Shown here: piece after piece, positions 8,220 to 15,880 of the stretch
Numbering within the stretch: position 1 is the stretch's first letter
Layout: every line of letters begins with the position of its first letter
Assembly (NCBI GenBank): GCA_003489085.1
Contig: DNJM01000072.1
Location: 6,927 to 25,172, forward strand
Source of the DNA: Lachnospiraceae bacterium
Lineage (GTDB): Bacteria; Bacillota; Clostridia; Lachnospirales; Lachnospiraceae
Direction of reading: 5' to 3'
Length of the DNA stretch: 18,246 nt
The notes under the pieces: model-generated
Database searches by the model: none
Told to the model about the DNA's origin: nothing
The model's input: the letters and a program-made list of their open reading frames with translations, nothing else
Position numbers and translations under genes: made by a program

Positions 8220-8233
8220 GTGAGGTGAAATAT

Positions 8234-9979
8234 ATGATTCAAAAAATGCATCAACTGACAACCATCTGGGGCGAAAATCTGGATCCGGAGGCAGTACTTC
8301 AGGAGTATCCCAGACCACAGATGGTTCGGGACAGCTACTATAATCTGAACGGATACTGGGACTATGCATTTGTAATGGAAGAAACGGTGGATGTCCGTTT
8401 TCCGGAACAATGGGATGGGCAGATTCTGGTACCATTTTCGCCGGAGAGCGCTCTGTCCGGCGTGAACCGGCAGCTGCAGCCCGGGGAACTGCTGTTTTAC
8501 CGGAGAACATTTTTACATCCGGGAAAGCCGGGAGAAAGAGTGCTGCTGCATTTTGGCGCAGTGGATCAGTGCTGCAGGGTCTATATCAATCGAAAGGAAG
8601 TGGCCTGTCATACAGGCGGTTATCTGGCCTTTTATGCAGATATTACGAAAGCCCTGACAGAAGGGGAAAATGAACTGATTGTACGCGTGCAGGATGACAG
8701 TGACACCTCCTATCATGCCAGGGGGAAGCAAAAGTTGAATGCAGGCGGGATGTTTTATACAGCACAGAGTGGGATATGGCAGACGGTCTGGATGGAATGT
8801 GTTCCGAAGAATTATGTAACGGATCTGAAATGGCGGGCATATTTTGACCGGAAGGAAGTCGAGATACTGGTAGCAACGGTAAGGGATACGGAGGCAGAGC
8901 TTACAGGAGTCCCCGGTCGGATTGCCGGCAGGGAGGATACAGATGAGATACGGTTTCAGACAAACCATCCCATTCGCATTTCTCTGGAGGAAATGCATCC
9001 CTGGACGCCGGAGACACCATATCTTTATCCGATGCAGATCCGCCTGACCGGTGAAGGAGAGAGAGACCAGGTGGAAAGCTACTTTGCCATGCGTGTGCTG
9101 ACGGTAGAGAAGGATGCATCCGGACATATGCGGCTATGCCTGAATCATACTCCGTACTTTCAGAAGGGGGTACTGGATCAGGGTTACTGGCCGGACGGAC
9201 TGTACACGGCTCCGGCAGATGCGGCACTGATATTCGATATCCGGGAAATGAAACGGATGGGCTTTAATATGATCCGCAAACATGCCAAGATTGAGCCGGC
9301 GCGCTGGTATTATCATTGCGACAGGCTGGGAATGCTGGTCTGGCAGGATATGGTAAATGGCGGAGAGTCTTATCATCACTGGTTTGTTACCTATCTGGCA
9401 ACAGTGACCTCCAGGTTGGGAATTCATGTAAATGATTTTAATCGAGTGCTGTTTGCCAGGACGGAGGCCAGAGGGAGGAAGGAATTTCTCTGTGAAATGA
9501 AAGAAACCGTCAGACAGCTTGGAATATTCCCGTCGGTTGTTCTATGGAGTATTTTTAATGAGGGCTGGGGACAGTTTGATGCGTGCTGCATGGAGAAAAA
9601 ACTGCGTTCCATGGATCCGACAAGGTGGATTGATGCTGCCAGCGGCTGGTTTGATCAGGGAGGCGGAGATGTCTGCAGCATTCACAATTATTTCTTCTCA
9701 CTGAAGCTTCCGGCACATGAGGAAAGACGGGCAGTTGTATTGTCAGAATTCGGTGGATATTCGATGCGGCTGGAGGGACATGCCTGTTGTAAAAAGCTGT
9801 ATGGCTACCGAACCTTTACGGAGGAGGAACAGCTGCGGAAGGATTACCGGGAGCTGGAAGGGAGAATCGAAGAGCTGAAGGAGGAAGGCCTGTGTGCCAG
9901 CGTCTATACACAGCTGTCAGATATTGAAGAAGAAGTGAATGGAATTTATACCTATGACCGGAAAGTAAAAAAAATATAG
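8234..9979 (+). CDS. Glycoside hydrolase family 2 protein (beta-galactosidase/glucuronidase-like)
   Basis: A 581-residue retaining glycosidase. Domain order: N-terminal sugar-binding jelly roll (about 25-190, with LNGYWDYAF and AQSGIWQTVWME), a short immunoglobulin-like sandwich (about 190-275), then the TIM barrel. The barrel carries FNEGWGQFD with the probable acid/base E443 and LSEFGGYS with the probable nucleophile E505. The ending VYTQLSDIEEEVNGIYTYDRK is common in this GH2 subgroup. No signal peptide is seen, so the enzyme is probably cytoplasmic and acts on an imported oligosaccharide or glycoside. Exact sugar specificity cannot be read from the sequence. ATG 8234 is chosen because GAGGTG (8222-8227) sits 6 nt upstream. 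It lies 14 bp after hemW, so it is the third gene of that operon. No clear terminator follows it. Confidence 0.9.
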   Translation: MIQKMHQLTTIWGENLDPEAVLQEYPRPQMVRDSYYNLNGYWDYAFVMEETVDVRFPEQWDGQILVPFSPESALSGVNRQLQPGELLFYRRTFLHPGKPGERVLLHFGAVDQCCRVYINRKEVACHTGGYLAFYADITKALTEGENELIVRVQDDSDTSYHARGKQKLNAGGMFYTAQSGIWQTVWMECVPKNYVTDLKWRAYFDRKEVEILVATVRDTEAELTGVPGRIAGREDTDEIRFQTNHPIRISLEEMHPWTPETPYLYPMQIRLTGEGERDQVESYFAMRVLTVEKDASGHMRLCLNHTPYFQKGVLDQGYWPDGLYTAPADAALIFDIREMKRMGFNMIRKHAKIEPARWYYHCDRLGMLVWQDMVNGGESYHHWFVTYLATVTSRLGIHVNDFNRVLFARTEARGRKEFLCEMKETVRQLGIFPSVVLWSIFNEGWGQFDACCMEKKLRSMDPTRWIDAASGWFDQGGGDVCSIHNYFFSLKLPAHEERRAVVLSEFGGYSMRLEGHACCKKLYGYRTFTEEEQLRKDYRELEGRIEELKEEGLCASVYTQLSDIEEEVNGIYTYDRKVKKI

Positions 9980-10007
9980 GTTTCAGAAAAAATTTAGAAA
10001 TACCCTG

Positions 10008-10036
10008 TTGACAAAAGAGAAGCAGAGTGTTATTTT
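10008..10036 (+). promoter_or_regulatory. Promoter of the hrcA-grpE-dnaK-dnaJ operon
   Basis: TTGACA (10008-10013), a 17-bp spacer and TATTTT (10031-10036) form a vegetative sigma-A promoter. The CIRCE element lies just downstream, so it should fall near the transcript start and block the promoter when HrcA is bound. Confidence 0.8.
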
Positions 10037-10052
10037 AGTATCAGCAAAGATG

Positions 10053-10079
10053 TTAGCACTCGAAAACAAGGAGTGCTAA
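10053..10079. promoter_or_regulatory. CIRCE operator (HrcA binding site)
   Basis: TTAGCACTC (10053-10061), a 9-nt spacer and GAGTGCTAA (10071-10079) make a perfect copy of the universal CIRCE inverted repeat. It lies between the promoter and hrcA, as expected for negative autoregulation of class I heat-shock genes. Confidence 0.98.
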
Positions 10080-10106
10080 TAAGAAAAGCTAAGGAGGCGA
10101 GGAGAG

Positions 10107-11153
10107 ATGCCAGAACATGGACTGGATGCCAGGAAAATGAAGATCCTGCATGCGATTATTAAGACATATCTGGAGACAGGTGAACCGGTCGGCTCCAGGA
10201 CGCTTTCCAAGTATACGGATCTGAATGTCAGTTCTGCAACGATTCGGAATGAGATGGCAGATCTGGAAGATTTGGGATATATTCTTCAGCCTCATACTTC
10301 TGCAGGAAGGATTCCTTCCGACAAAGGCTATCGGTTATATGTCGATATGCTGATGGAAGAAAAGGAGCAGGAAATCATAGAAATGAAGGAGCTGGTTCTG
10401 GAAAAGGCCGATCAGATGGAGAAGCTTTTAAAGCAGGCGGCCCGTGTACTTGCAGACAATACGAATTATGCGACTATGATTTCCGCACCGACTTATAATC
10501 GGAACAGACTGAAATTCATTCAGTTGTCCAAGGTGGATGAAACACAGTTGATTGCCGTCATTGTAATGGAGGGCAATATCATCAAGAACAAGATCGTAAC
10601 AGTGGATCAGGAGATCGATAATGAGAATCTGCTGAAGCTGAATATGCTGCTGAATACCAGCCTGAACGGTATGTCGATTGAAGAAATCAACCTTGGTATG
10701 ATTGCCAGGTTAAAGGAGCAGGCCGGTATTCACAGTGAAGTGATCAGCGATGTTCTGGATGCGGTGGCAAATGTCATCCAGCTGGAGGAAAATCCGGAGA
10801 TTTATACCAGCGGTGCAACGAACATTTTCAAATATCCGGAGCTTAGCGATAAGCAAAGTGCACAGGAGATCCTGAATGCATTTGAAGAGAAGCAGCAGCT
10901 TGCGGAACTGGTGACCAGAACACTGGCGAGTGAAGAAGGCAGCAGCACAGGCATTCAGGTATATATCGGAAGTGAGATGCCGGTAGCAAATATGAAGGAC
11001 TGCAGCATTGTAACCGCGACCTATGAATTAGGTAAGGGAATGCAGGGAACGATAGGAATTATCGGCCCCAAGCGTATGGATTATGAAAATGTCATGAAGA
11101 CGCTGAAAACGCTGAAAACAGAGTTGGATACGATTTTCCATAAAGAGGAATAG
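10107..11153 (+). CDS. hrcA: Heat-inducible transcription repressor HrcA
   Basis: HrcA is the repressor that binds CIRCE and shuts off the class I heat-shock genes; its active state depends on the GroEL chaperonin. The protein has 348 residues, the usual length. The N-terminal winged helix (about 1-75) includes ILHAIIKTYLETGEPVGSRTL and SSATIRNEMADLEDLGYI, followed by the hallmark QPHTSAGRIPSDKGYRLYVD. A GAF-like central domain and the C-terminal segment GTIGIIGPKRMDYENVM are also typical. The ATG at 10107 is preceded by AAGGAGG (10091-10097). It is the first gene of the operon, directly below its own operator. Four bases separate its stop codon from the grpE start. Confidence 0.98.
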   Translation: MPEHGLDARKMKILHAIIKTYLETGEPVGSRTLSKYTDLNVSSATIRNEMADLEDLGYILQPHTSAGRIPSDKGYRLYVDMLMEEKEQEIIEMKELVLEKADQMEKLLKQAARVLADNTNYATMISAPTYNRNRLKFIQLSKVDETQLIAVIVMEGNIIKNKIVTVDQEIDNENLLKLNMLLNTSLNGMSIEEINLGMIARLKEQAGIHSEVISDVLDAVANVIQLEENPEIYTSGATNIFKYPELSDKQSAQEILNAFEEKQQLAELVTRTLASEEGSSTGIQVYIGSEMPVANMKDCSIVTATYELGKGMQGTIGIIGPKRMDYENVMKTLKTLKTELDTIFHKEE

Positions 11154-11157
11154 AAAG

Positions 11158-11865
11158 GTGGAGAAACCGGTGTCACAGGAAAAAAGCAAAGAAGAAATGG
11201 TAAAAGAGGCAGTAGAAGAAGCAAAAAAGGAAGCCGAAGCAGCTCAGAATGCTGAGGATGGCGCCACAGAAGAAACGATCGAAATCGTGGATGAGAATGA
11301 GACGGAGCCGGAAACAGAAGAGACAGCTGAGGACGAGGCAGAGGATGCAAAAGCAGAGGATGCTGAGGCGGAAGAGGCTCCGGAGCCGGAGAAGAAAGGC
11401 TTCTTTGGCAAAAAGAAGAATAAAAAAGACAAAAAGGACGAAAAGATCGAAGAACTGACCGACCGGCTGACACGCCAGATGGCGGAATTTGATAATTTCC
11501 GTAAACGTACGGAAAAGGAAAAATCCCAGATGTATGAGATCGGCGCAAAGAGTGTGGTAGAGAAGATCCTTCCGGTAGTAGATAACTTTGAACGAGGGCT
11601 GGCAGCGGTTCCAGAAGAGCAGAGGGAAGATTCCTTTGTACAGGGAATGGAAAAGATCTATAAGCAGATCATGACCACCTTTGAAGAAATCGGTGTAAAG
11701 CCGATTGAAGCTGTCGGGAATGCATTCGATCCGAATTTTCATAATGCGGTAATGCATGTAGAGGATGAGAACTTCGGCGAGAATATCGTAGCCGAAGAGT
11801 TCCAGAAGGGTTATATGTACCGTGACAGTGTAGTACGCCACAGCATGGTAAAGGTAGCGAATTAG
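11158..11865 (+). CDS. grpE: Nucleotide exchange factor GrpE
   Basis: GrpE releases ADP from DnaK and so resets the chaperone cycle. The protein has 235 residues, somewhat long because the first 90 or so are an acidic, low-complexity region (many E, A and D) followed by a lysine-rich KKGFFGKKKNKKDKKD stretch. The conserved part begins with the long coiled-coil helix (LTRQMAEFDNFRKRTEKEK), then KILPVVDNFERGL, IEAVGNAFDPNFHNAVMHV and the C-terminal beta domain ending GYMYRDSVVRHSMVKVAN. The start is uncertain between GTG 11158 (AGAGGA 8 nt upstream) and GTG 11170 (AAGGTGGAG 6 nt upstream). The choice changes only four residues of the disordered tail. Confidence 0.96.
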   Translation: MEKPVSQEKSKEEMVKEAVEEAKKEAEAAQNAEDGATEETIEIVDENETEPETEETAEDEAEDAKAEDAEAEEAPEPEKKGFFGKKKNKKDKKDEKIEELTDRLTRQMAEFDNFRKRTEKEKSQMYEIGAKSVVEKILPVVDNFERGLAAVPEEQREDSFVQGMEKIYKQIMTTFEEIGVKPIEAVGNAFDPNFHNAVMHVEDENFGENIVAEEFQKGYMYRDSVVRHSMVKVAN

Positions 11866-11872
11866 ATATACC

Positions 11873-11889
11873 GTACATGTTTCATGTAC
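11873..11889 (+). repeat. Small inverted repeat in the grpE-dnaK gap
   Basis: GTACATG (11873-11879) and CATGTAC (11883-11889) are perfect complements around a TTT loop, 7 bp after the grpE stop codon. No T-run follows, so it is not a standard terminator. In an operon transcript it would form a short hairpin that could mark RNA processing or protect an mRNA end (inference). Confidence 0.5.
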
Positions 11890-11950
11890 TCTATATAAAT
11901 ATGGCAGACAATGTAAACAATAGATTTTATAAATATCAGGAGGAATCACT

Positions 11951-13813
11951 ATGGGTAAAATCATTGGTATTGACTTAGGTACAACGAACAGTTGTGTGGC
12001 TGTTATGGAAGGTGGACAGCCAACCGTTATTGCAAATACAGAGGGCGCAAGAACGACTCCTTCTGTAGTTGCATTTACAAAAACAGGCGAGCGTCTGGTA
12101 GGAGAGCCGGCAAAACGTCAGGCAGTTACAAATGCAGAAAGAACAATCTCCTCCATTAAGAGGGAAATGGGTTCTGATTACAGAGTAACCATCGAAGATA
12201 AGAAATACTCTCCGCAGGAAATTTCCGCAATGATCCTGCAGAAGCTGAAAGCAGATGCAGAAGGCTATCTGGGAGAAAAAGTAACGGAAGCAGTTATTAC
12301 TGTCCCGGCGTACTTCAATGACGCACAGCGTCAGGCAACCAAGGATGCAGGTAAGATTGCAGGTCTGGAAGTAAAACGTATCATCAACGAACCGACAGCA
12401 GCAGCTCTGGCATACGGTCTGGATAATGAAAAAGAGCAGAAGATCATGGTATATGACCTTGGCGGCGGTACCTTCGATGTATCTATCATCGAGATTGGCG
12501 ACGGCGTTATCGAAGTATTATCCACAGCAGGAAATAACAGACTGGGCGGTGATGACTTCGACCAGAAGATCACGGACTATATGCTGGCTGAATTCAAGAG
12601 AACAGAGGGCGTAGATCTGTCAAATGACAAGATGGCTCTTCAGAGATTAAAAGAAGCGGCAGAAAAAGCGAAGAAAGAGCTTTCTTCTGCTACCACAACC
12701 AATATCAACCTGCCATTCATCACAGCGACACAGGAAGGACCGAAGCATTTTGATATGAATCTGACCCGTGCGAAATTCGATGAACTGACAAGTGATCTGG
12801 TAGAAAAGACAGCAGAACCGGTAAGACGTGCACTTTCCGATGCAGGACTGAGTGCATCTGAACTTGGCCAGGTATTACTGGTAGGTGGATCTACACGTAT
12901 TCCGGCTGTACAGGATAAAGTAAGACAGTTAACAGGAAAAGAACCAAGTAAATCTCTGAACCCGGATGAGTGTGTAGCACTGGGCGCTTCCGTACAGGGA
13001 GGAAAGCTGGCCGGAGATGCAGGTGCAGGCGATATCCTTCTTCTGGATGTTACTCCGCTGTCTCTGTCCATCGAGACCATGGGTGGTGTTGCAACACGTC
13101 TGATCGAAAGAAATACCACCATCCCGACAAAGAAGAGCCAGATCTTCTCTACTGCAGCAGATAACCAGACCGCAGTAGATATCAATGTCGTACAGGGTGA
13201 AAGACAGTTCGCAAGAGACAATAAGTCCTTAGGTCAGTTCAGACTGGATGGAATTCCGCCGGCACCACGTGGAATCCCGCAGATCGAAGTTACCTTCGAT
13301 ATCGATGCAAATGGTATCGTAAATGTATCCGCTAAGGATCTGGGCACCGGAAAAGAACAGCACATTACTATTACAGCAGGTTCTAATATGTCTGATGCTG
13401 ATATCGATAAGGCTGTGAAGGAAGCAGCTGAATTCGAAGCACAGGATAAGAAACGGAAAGAAGCTGTTGATACACGGAATGAAGCAGATGCAATGGTATT
13501 CCAGACCGAAAAGGCAATGAAGGATGTTGGAGATAAGCTGGATCCGGCAGACAAGGGAGCTGTAGAGGCAGATATCCAGGCTCTGAAGGATGTTCTGGCA
13601 AAATCTACTCCGGAAAGTGCATCTGACGCAGACGTTGCTGAGATCAAGGCTGCAAAAGAAAAACTGATGGAAAGTGCACAGAAGCTGTTCACAAAGGTAT
13701 ATGAGCAGGCACAGGCTGCACAGGGCGGACCAAATCCTGAACCGCAGGCAGGTCCGGCTCCGGAAGGCTTCGGCGGCGATGATGTAGTAGACGGTGACTA
13801 CAAAGAAGTATAG
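11951..13813 (+). CDS. dnaK: Molecular chaperone DnaK (Hsp70)
   Basis: DnaK is the ATP-driven Hsp70 chaperone that binds exposed hydrophobic segments of unfolded proteins. The protein has 620 residues, the Firmicute length. The ATPase domain (1 to about 355) shows GIDLGTTNS (5-13), AVITVPAYFNDAQRQATKDAG, IINEPTAAALAYG, YDLGGGTFDVS and LLVGGSTRIPAVQ. A linker and substrate-binding domain begin at LLLDVTPLSLSIETMGG and include NTTIPTKKSQIFSTAADNQ and AKDLGTGKEQHI. The helical lid is followed by a G/P-rich tail ending DVVDGDYKEV. The ATG at 11951 has AGGAGG (11938-11943) 7 nt upstream, the best ribosome site in the operon, which fits the high output expected of DnaK. Co-transcribed with hrcA and grpE and controlled by CIRCE. 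Confidence 0.99.
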   Translation: MGKIIGIDLGTTNSCVAVMEGGQPTVIANTEGARTTPSVVAFTKTGERLVGEPAKRQAVTNAERTISSIKREMGSDYRVTIEDKKYSPQEISAMILQKLKADAEGYLGEKVTEAVITVPAYFNDAQRQATKDAGKIAGLEVKRIINEPTAAALAYGLDNEKEQKIMVYDLGGGTFDVSIIEIGDGVIEVLSTAGNNRLGGDDFDQKITDYMLAEFKRTEGVDLSNDKMALQRLKEAAEKAKKELSSATTTNINLPFITATQEGPKHFDMNLTRAKFDELTSDLVEKTAEPVRRALSDAGLSASELGQVLLVGGSTRIPAVQDKVRQLTGKEPSKSLNPDECVALGASVQGGKLAGDAGAGDILLLDVTPLSLSIETMGGVATRLIERNTTIPTKKSQIFSTAADNQTAVDINVVQGERQFARDNKSLGQFRLDGIPPAPRGIPQIEVTFDIDANGIVNVSAKDLGTGKEQHITITAGSNMSDADIDKAVKEAAEFEAQDKKRKEAVDTRNEADAMVFQTEKAMKDVGDKLDPADKGAVEADIQALKDVLAKSTPESASDADVAEIKAAKEKLMESAQKLFTKVYEQAQAAQGGPNPEPQAGPAPEGFGGDDVVDGDYKEV

Positions 13814-13829
13814 AAAAGAGTAGAGAACA

Positions 13830-15017
13830 ATGGCTGAAACTAAGAGAGACTATTATGAAGTGTTAGGCGTTGACAGAAATGCTGATGACGCAACTTTGAA
13901 AAAAGCATATAGAGCCTTAGCGAAAAAATATCACCCGGATATGAATCCGGGTGATGCTGAAGCCGAGAAAAAGTTCAAGGAAGCATCCGAGGCATATGCG
14001 GTCTTAAGCGACCCGGATAAACGGCGCCAGTATGACCAGTTCGGTCATGCTGCATTTGACGGGGCATCAGGCGGCGGCAGCGGCTTCGGCGGATTTGATT
14101 TTAACAGTTCAGATTTCGGAGATATCTTCGGAGATATTTTCGGAGATCTTTTCGGCGGCGGTGCCAGAAGAAGCGGACGGGCAAACAGCGGTCCAATGAA
14201 GGGTGCCAATATCCGTAAGGGCGTCCGGATTACGTTTGAAGAAGCAGTATTCGGCTGTGAAAAGGAACTGGAGGTTGTGCTGAAGGATCCCTGCACCAGG
14301 TGTGGCGGAACCGGTGCAAAACCAGGGACCTCCCCGGAGACCTGTCCGAAATGTGGCGGTCGTGGTCAGGTCGTATATACTTCCCAGTCTTTCTTTGGAA
14401 CGGTACAGAATGTCCAGACCTGTCCGGACTGCCATGGAACCGGTAAGGTTATCCGTGATAAATGCCCGGATTGCGGCGGCAGCGGATACATTTCCAGCCG
14501 AAGGAAGATTAAAGTTACGATTCCGGCCGGTATTGATAATGGACAGAGCGTAAGAATTCGTGAGAAAGGTGAACCAGGTACCGGAGGCGGACCAAGGGGT
14601 GATCTTCTGGTAGAGGTAACTGTATCCAGACATCCGATTTTCCAGAGACAGGATATGCATATCTTCTCCACTGCGCCGATATCCTTCGCGCAGGCAGCTC
14701 TTGGCGGAGATGTAAGAATCAAGACCGTAGACGGTGAAGTGATCTATACGGTAAAGCCTGGGACCAAGACGGACACAAAGGTTCGCCTGAAAGGAAAAGG
14801 TGTACCTTCCGTAAGAAATTCACAGGTTCGCGGAGATCATTATGTAACGCTGGTGATTCAGACACCGGAATATTTAAGCGCAGAAGCAAAAGAAGCATTG
14901 CGTAGGTTCGATGAGCTGGCAGGAAATACACTGCATTCCGCAGATATGGCATCTGAGGAGCCAAAAAAGAAGAAAAAGGGCTTTATGGATAAGCTTAAAG
15001 AAACATTTGAAGAGTAA
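13830..15017 (+). CDS. dnaJ: Molecular chaperone DnaJ (Hsp40)
   Basis: DnaJ delivers substrates to DnaK and triggers its ATP hydrolysis. The protein has 395 residues. The J domain (about 5-72) contains the essential HPD at 35-37. A glycine/phenylalanine-rich region follows, with repeated GDIFGD units (the DIF motifs). Then come four zinc-binding CxxCxGxG-type repeats from about residue 155 (CTRCGGTG, CPKCGGRG, CPDCHGTG, CPDCGGSG), the two beta-barrel substrate domains and a lysine-rich tail ending in a FMDKLKETFEE-type helix. It is therefore a type I (class A) J protein. The start lies 16 bp after the dnaK stop. Its ribosome site (AAAAGAG, 13814-13820) is weak, so lower translation than DnaK is plausible. 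It is the last gene of the heat-shock operon. Confidence 0.98.
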   Translation: MAETKRDYYEVLGVDRNADDATLKKAYRALAKKYHPDMNPGDAEAEKKFKEASEAYAVLSDPDKRRQYDQFGHAAFDGASGGGSGFGGFDFNSSDFGDIFGDIFGDLFGGGARRSGRANSGPMKGANIRKGVRITFEEAVFGCEKELEVVLKDPCTRCGGTGAKPGTSPETCPKCGGRGQVVYTSQSFFGTVQNVQTCPDCHGTGKVIRDKCPDCGGSGYISSRRKIKVTIPAGIDNGQSVRIREKGEPGTGGGPRGDLLVEVTVSRHPIFQRQDMHIFSTAPISFAQAALGGDVRIKTVDGEVIYTVKPGTKTDTKVRLKGKGVPSVRNSQVRGDHYVTLVIQTPEYLSAEAKEALRRFDELAGNTLHSADMASEEPKKKKKGFMDKLKETFEE

Positions 15018-15041
15018 ACGTCAGTATAATGACGATACGGC

Positions 15042-15093
15042 AGCACCTCCGGCAGTGATGAAACTGTCTGACGGAGGTGCTTCTATTTTTTTT
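15042..15093 (+). terminator. Terminator of the hrcA-grpE-dnaK-dnaJ operon
   Basis: AGCACCTCCG (15042-15051) pairs perfectly with CGGAGGTGCT (15072-15081). An inner CAGT/ACTG pairing in the loop extends the hairpin. A run of eight T (15086-15093) follows shortly after. Confidence 0.9.
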
Positions 15094-15113
15094 GAAGAGT
15101 TTTGATTATCCCG

Positions 15114-15142
15114 TTGACAGAGCCAGGGAAACTCTTTATAAT
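15114..15142 (+). promoter_or_regulatory. Consensus sigma-A promoter for the structured leader and 152-aa gene
   Basis: TTGACA (15114-15119), exactly 17 bp and TATAAT (15137-15142). Both hexamers match consensus, making this the strongest-looking promoter in the window. Transcription should start near 15149. Confidence 0.88.
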
Positions 15143-15148
15143 TTATGT

Positions 15149-15377
15149 AAATCAAATACTAATTCCGGTATCGCTTTTCGTCCGGACACACAAGAACTTG
15201 TGTGCTGAAGAGAAATAATTAAGTTACCAGGTATTCGACCAAACCGCAGAGTTTTACCTGTACCGCAGGGGAAACAACAATGTACAGTATCAGATCGGCT
15301 GCGGCTGCGATTGCGGAATCAGATAAATCATAACATATAAACTAAATAATAGTGTATTACCGAGAGGATTGGAATAG
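15149..15377 (+). promoter_or_regulatory. Long structured 5' leader, possible cis-regulatory RNA of unknown class
   Basis: About 229 nt separate the predicted transcript start from the ATG of the 152-aa gene, and no ORF of note lies in it. A long-range closing stem is visible: ATTCCG (15162-15167) with CGGAAT (15314-15319), then a 2x2 mismatch, then ATCGC (15170-15174) with GCGAT (15307-15311). Inside it are a hairpin CACACAA/TTGTGTG with GAAC loop (15187-15204) and two CCGCAG copies (15244-15249, 15263-15268) that can each pair with CTGCGG (15299-15304). TACCTG (15255-15260) can pair with CAGGTA (15228-15233), while the overlapping CTGTAC (15258-15263) can pair with GTACAG (15282-15287); these last two exclude each other. 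I could not match it to T-box, TPP, SAM, FMN, lysine, glycine, cobalamin, c-di-AMP, tmRNA or SRP signatures. A 6S-like RNA remains possible, although no terminator ends it before the ORF. Confidence 0.55.
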
Positions 15378-15836
15378 ATGAGTTTAAAAAGAGATGAAGA
15401 AAGAAGAAGCCGTCTTTGGGATGTCGTTATGACTGTCGCAACGACGTTAATTGTAGTTATTGCAGTGTTTTTTATTGTGAAGTTATTTACGGCAAATCCG
15501 TTGGAGGGCACCTGGCAGCATGAGAAATCAGACCTGCAGCTGGTGGTACGCGGCAATAATTCTATGACGGCGCGTCTGGCGGGAGTATCTGAGGGAAGTG
15601 CAATCCGGGTGAAACTGAATTATACCATTGATAAGGATGCAAAGACGATTACGATCCGGGCAGATGAATCTTCTCTGGCGGAAGCAGCAGAAAACTCAGA
15701 TGGAAAATATACGGAGAGCGGACTGCAGTCAGAGATCAGTCTGCTGACGAATACATTTGATTATAATGTGGAAAAAAATACACTGACTCTGACCGAAAGG
15801 GAATACGGAGATCAGGTGATATTTCAGAAAAAATAG
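15378..15836 (+). CDS. Single-pass membrane protein of unknown function (possibly DUF5640/lipocalin-like)
   Basis: The product has 152 residues and its function is not recognised. A short charged N-terminus (SLKRDEERRSR) is followed by one hydrophobic helix (about 15-38). A polar, probably beta-rich domain follows, starting ANPLEGTWQHEKSDLQL and ending LTLTEREYGDQVIFQKK. The NPLxGTW opening and the alternating pattern resemble small calycin/lipocalin-type domains such as DUF5640. The predicted topology is N-in with the domain outside the cell. GAGAGGA (15362-15368) is the ribosome site for the ATG at 15378. The gene stands alone between a consensus promoter with a structured leader and its own terminator, so it is a monocistronic unit that may be controlled at the RNA level (inference). 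Confidence 0.7.
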   Translation: MSLKRDEERRSRLWDVVMTVATTLIVVIAVFFIVKLFTANPLEGTWQHEKSDLQLVVRGNNSMTARLAGVSEGSAIRVKLNYTIDKDAKTITIRADESSLAEAAENSDGKYTESGLQSEISLLTNTFDYNVEKNTLTLTEREYGDQVIFQKK

Positions 15837-15851
15837 ACCAATTGCGAATGG

Positions 15852-15880
15852 AAAGAGTCTGGTAAGCCAGGCTCTTTTTT
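15852..15880 (+). terminator. Terminator after the 152-aa gene
   Basis: AAAGAGTCTGG (15852-15862) pairs with CCAGGCTCTTT (15867-15877), with one U-G wobble and a TAAG loop. The T-run reaches 15880. It lies between the 152-aa gene and ispG. Confidence 0.82.

Noticed and set aside
8216..8233. TTG start at 8216 for the GH2 gene
   Set aside because: It would overlap the end of hemW with a rare start codon, whereas the ATG at 8234 has GAGGTG at ideal spacing.
11173..11964. Long minus-strand frame (263 codons) across grpE and the start of dnaK
   Set aside because: It is a mirror of the GAG/GAA-rich grpE sequence and gives an artificial F/L-rich protein; no ribosome site or promoter fits.
12640..13221. 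Minus-strand frame (193 codons) inside dnaK
   Set aside because: Antisense to a fully conserved DnaK domain; a common artefact of dnaK codon usage.
15222..15260. GTTACC...ATTCGACC stretch resembling the 5' end of tmRNA or a T-arm
   Set aside because: The rest of tmRNA (alanyl acceptor end, tag reading frame, CCA region) is absent and the match is only a few bases.
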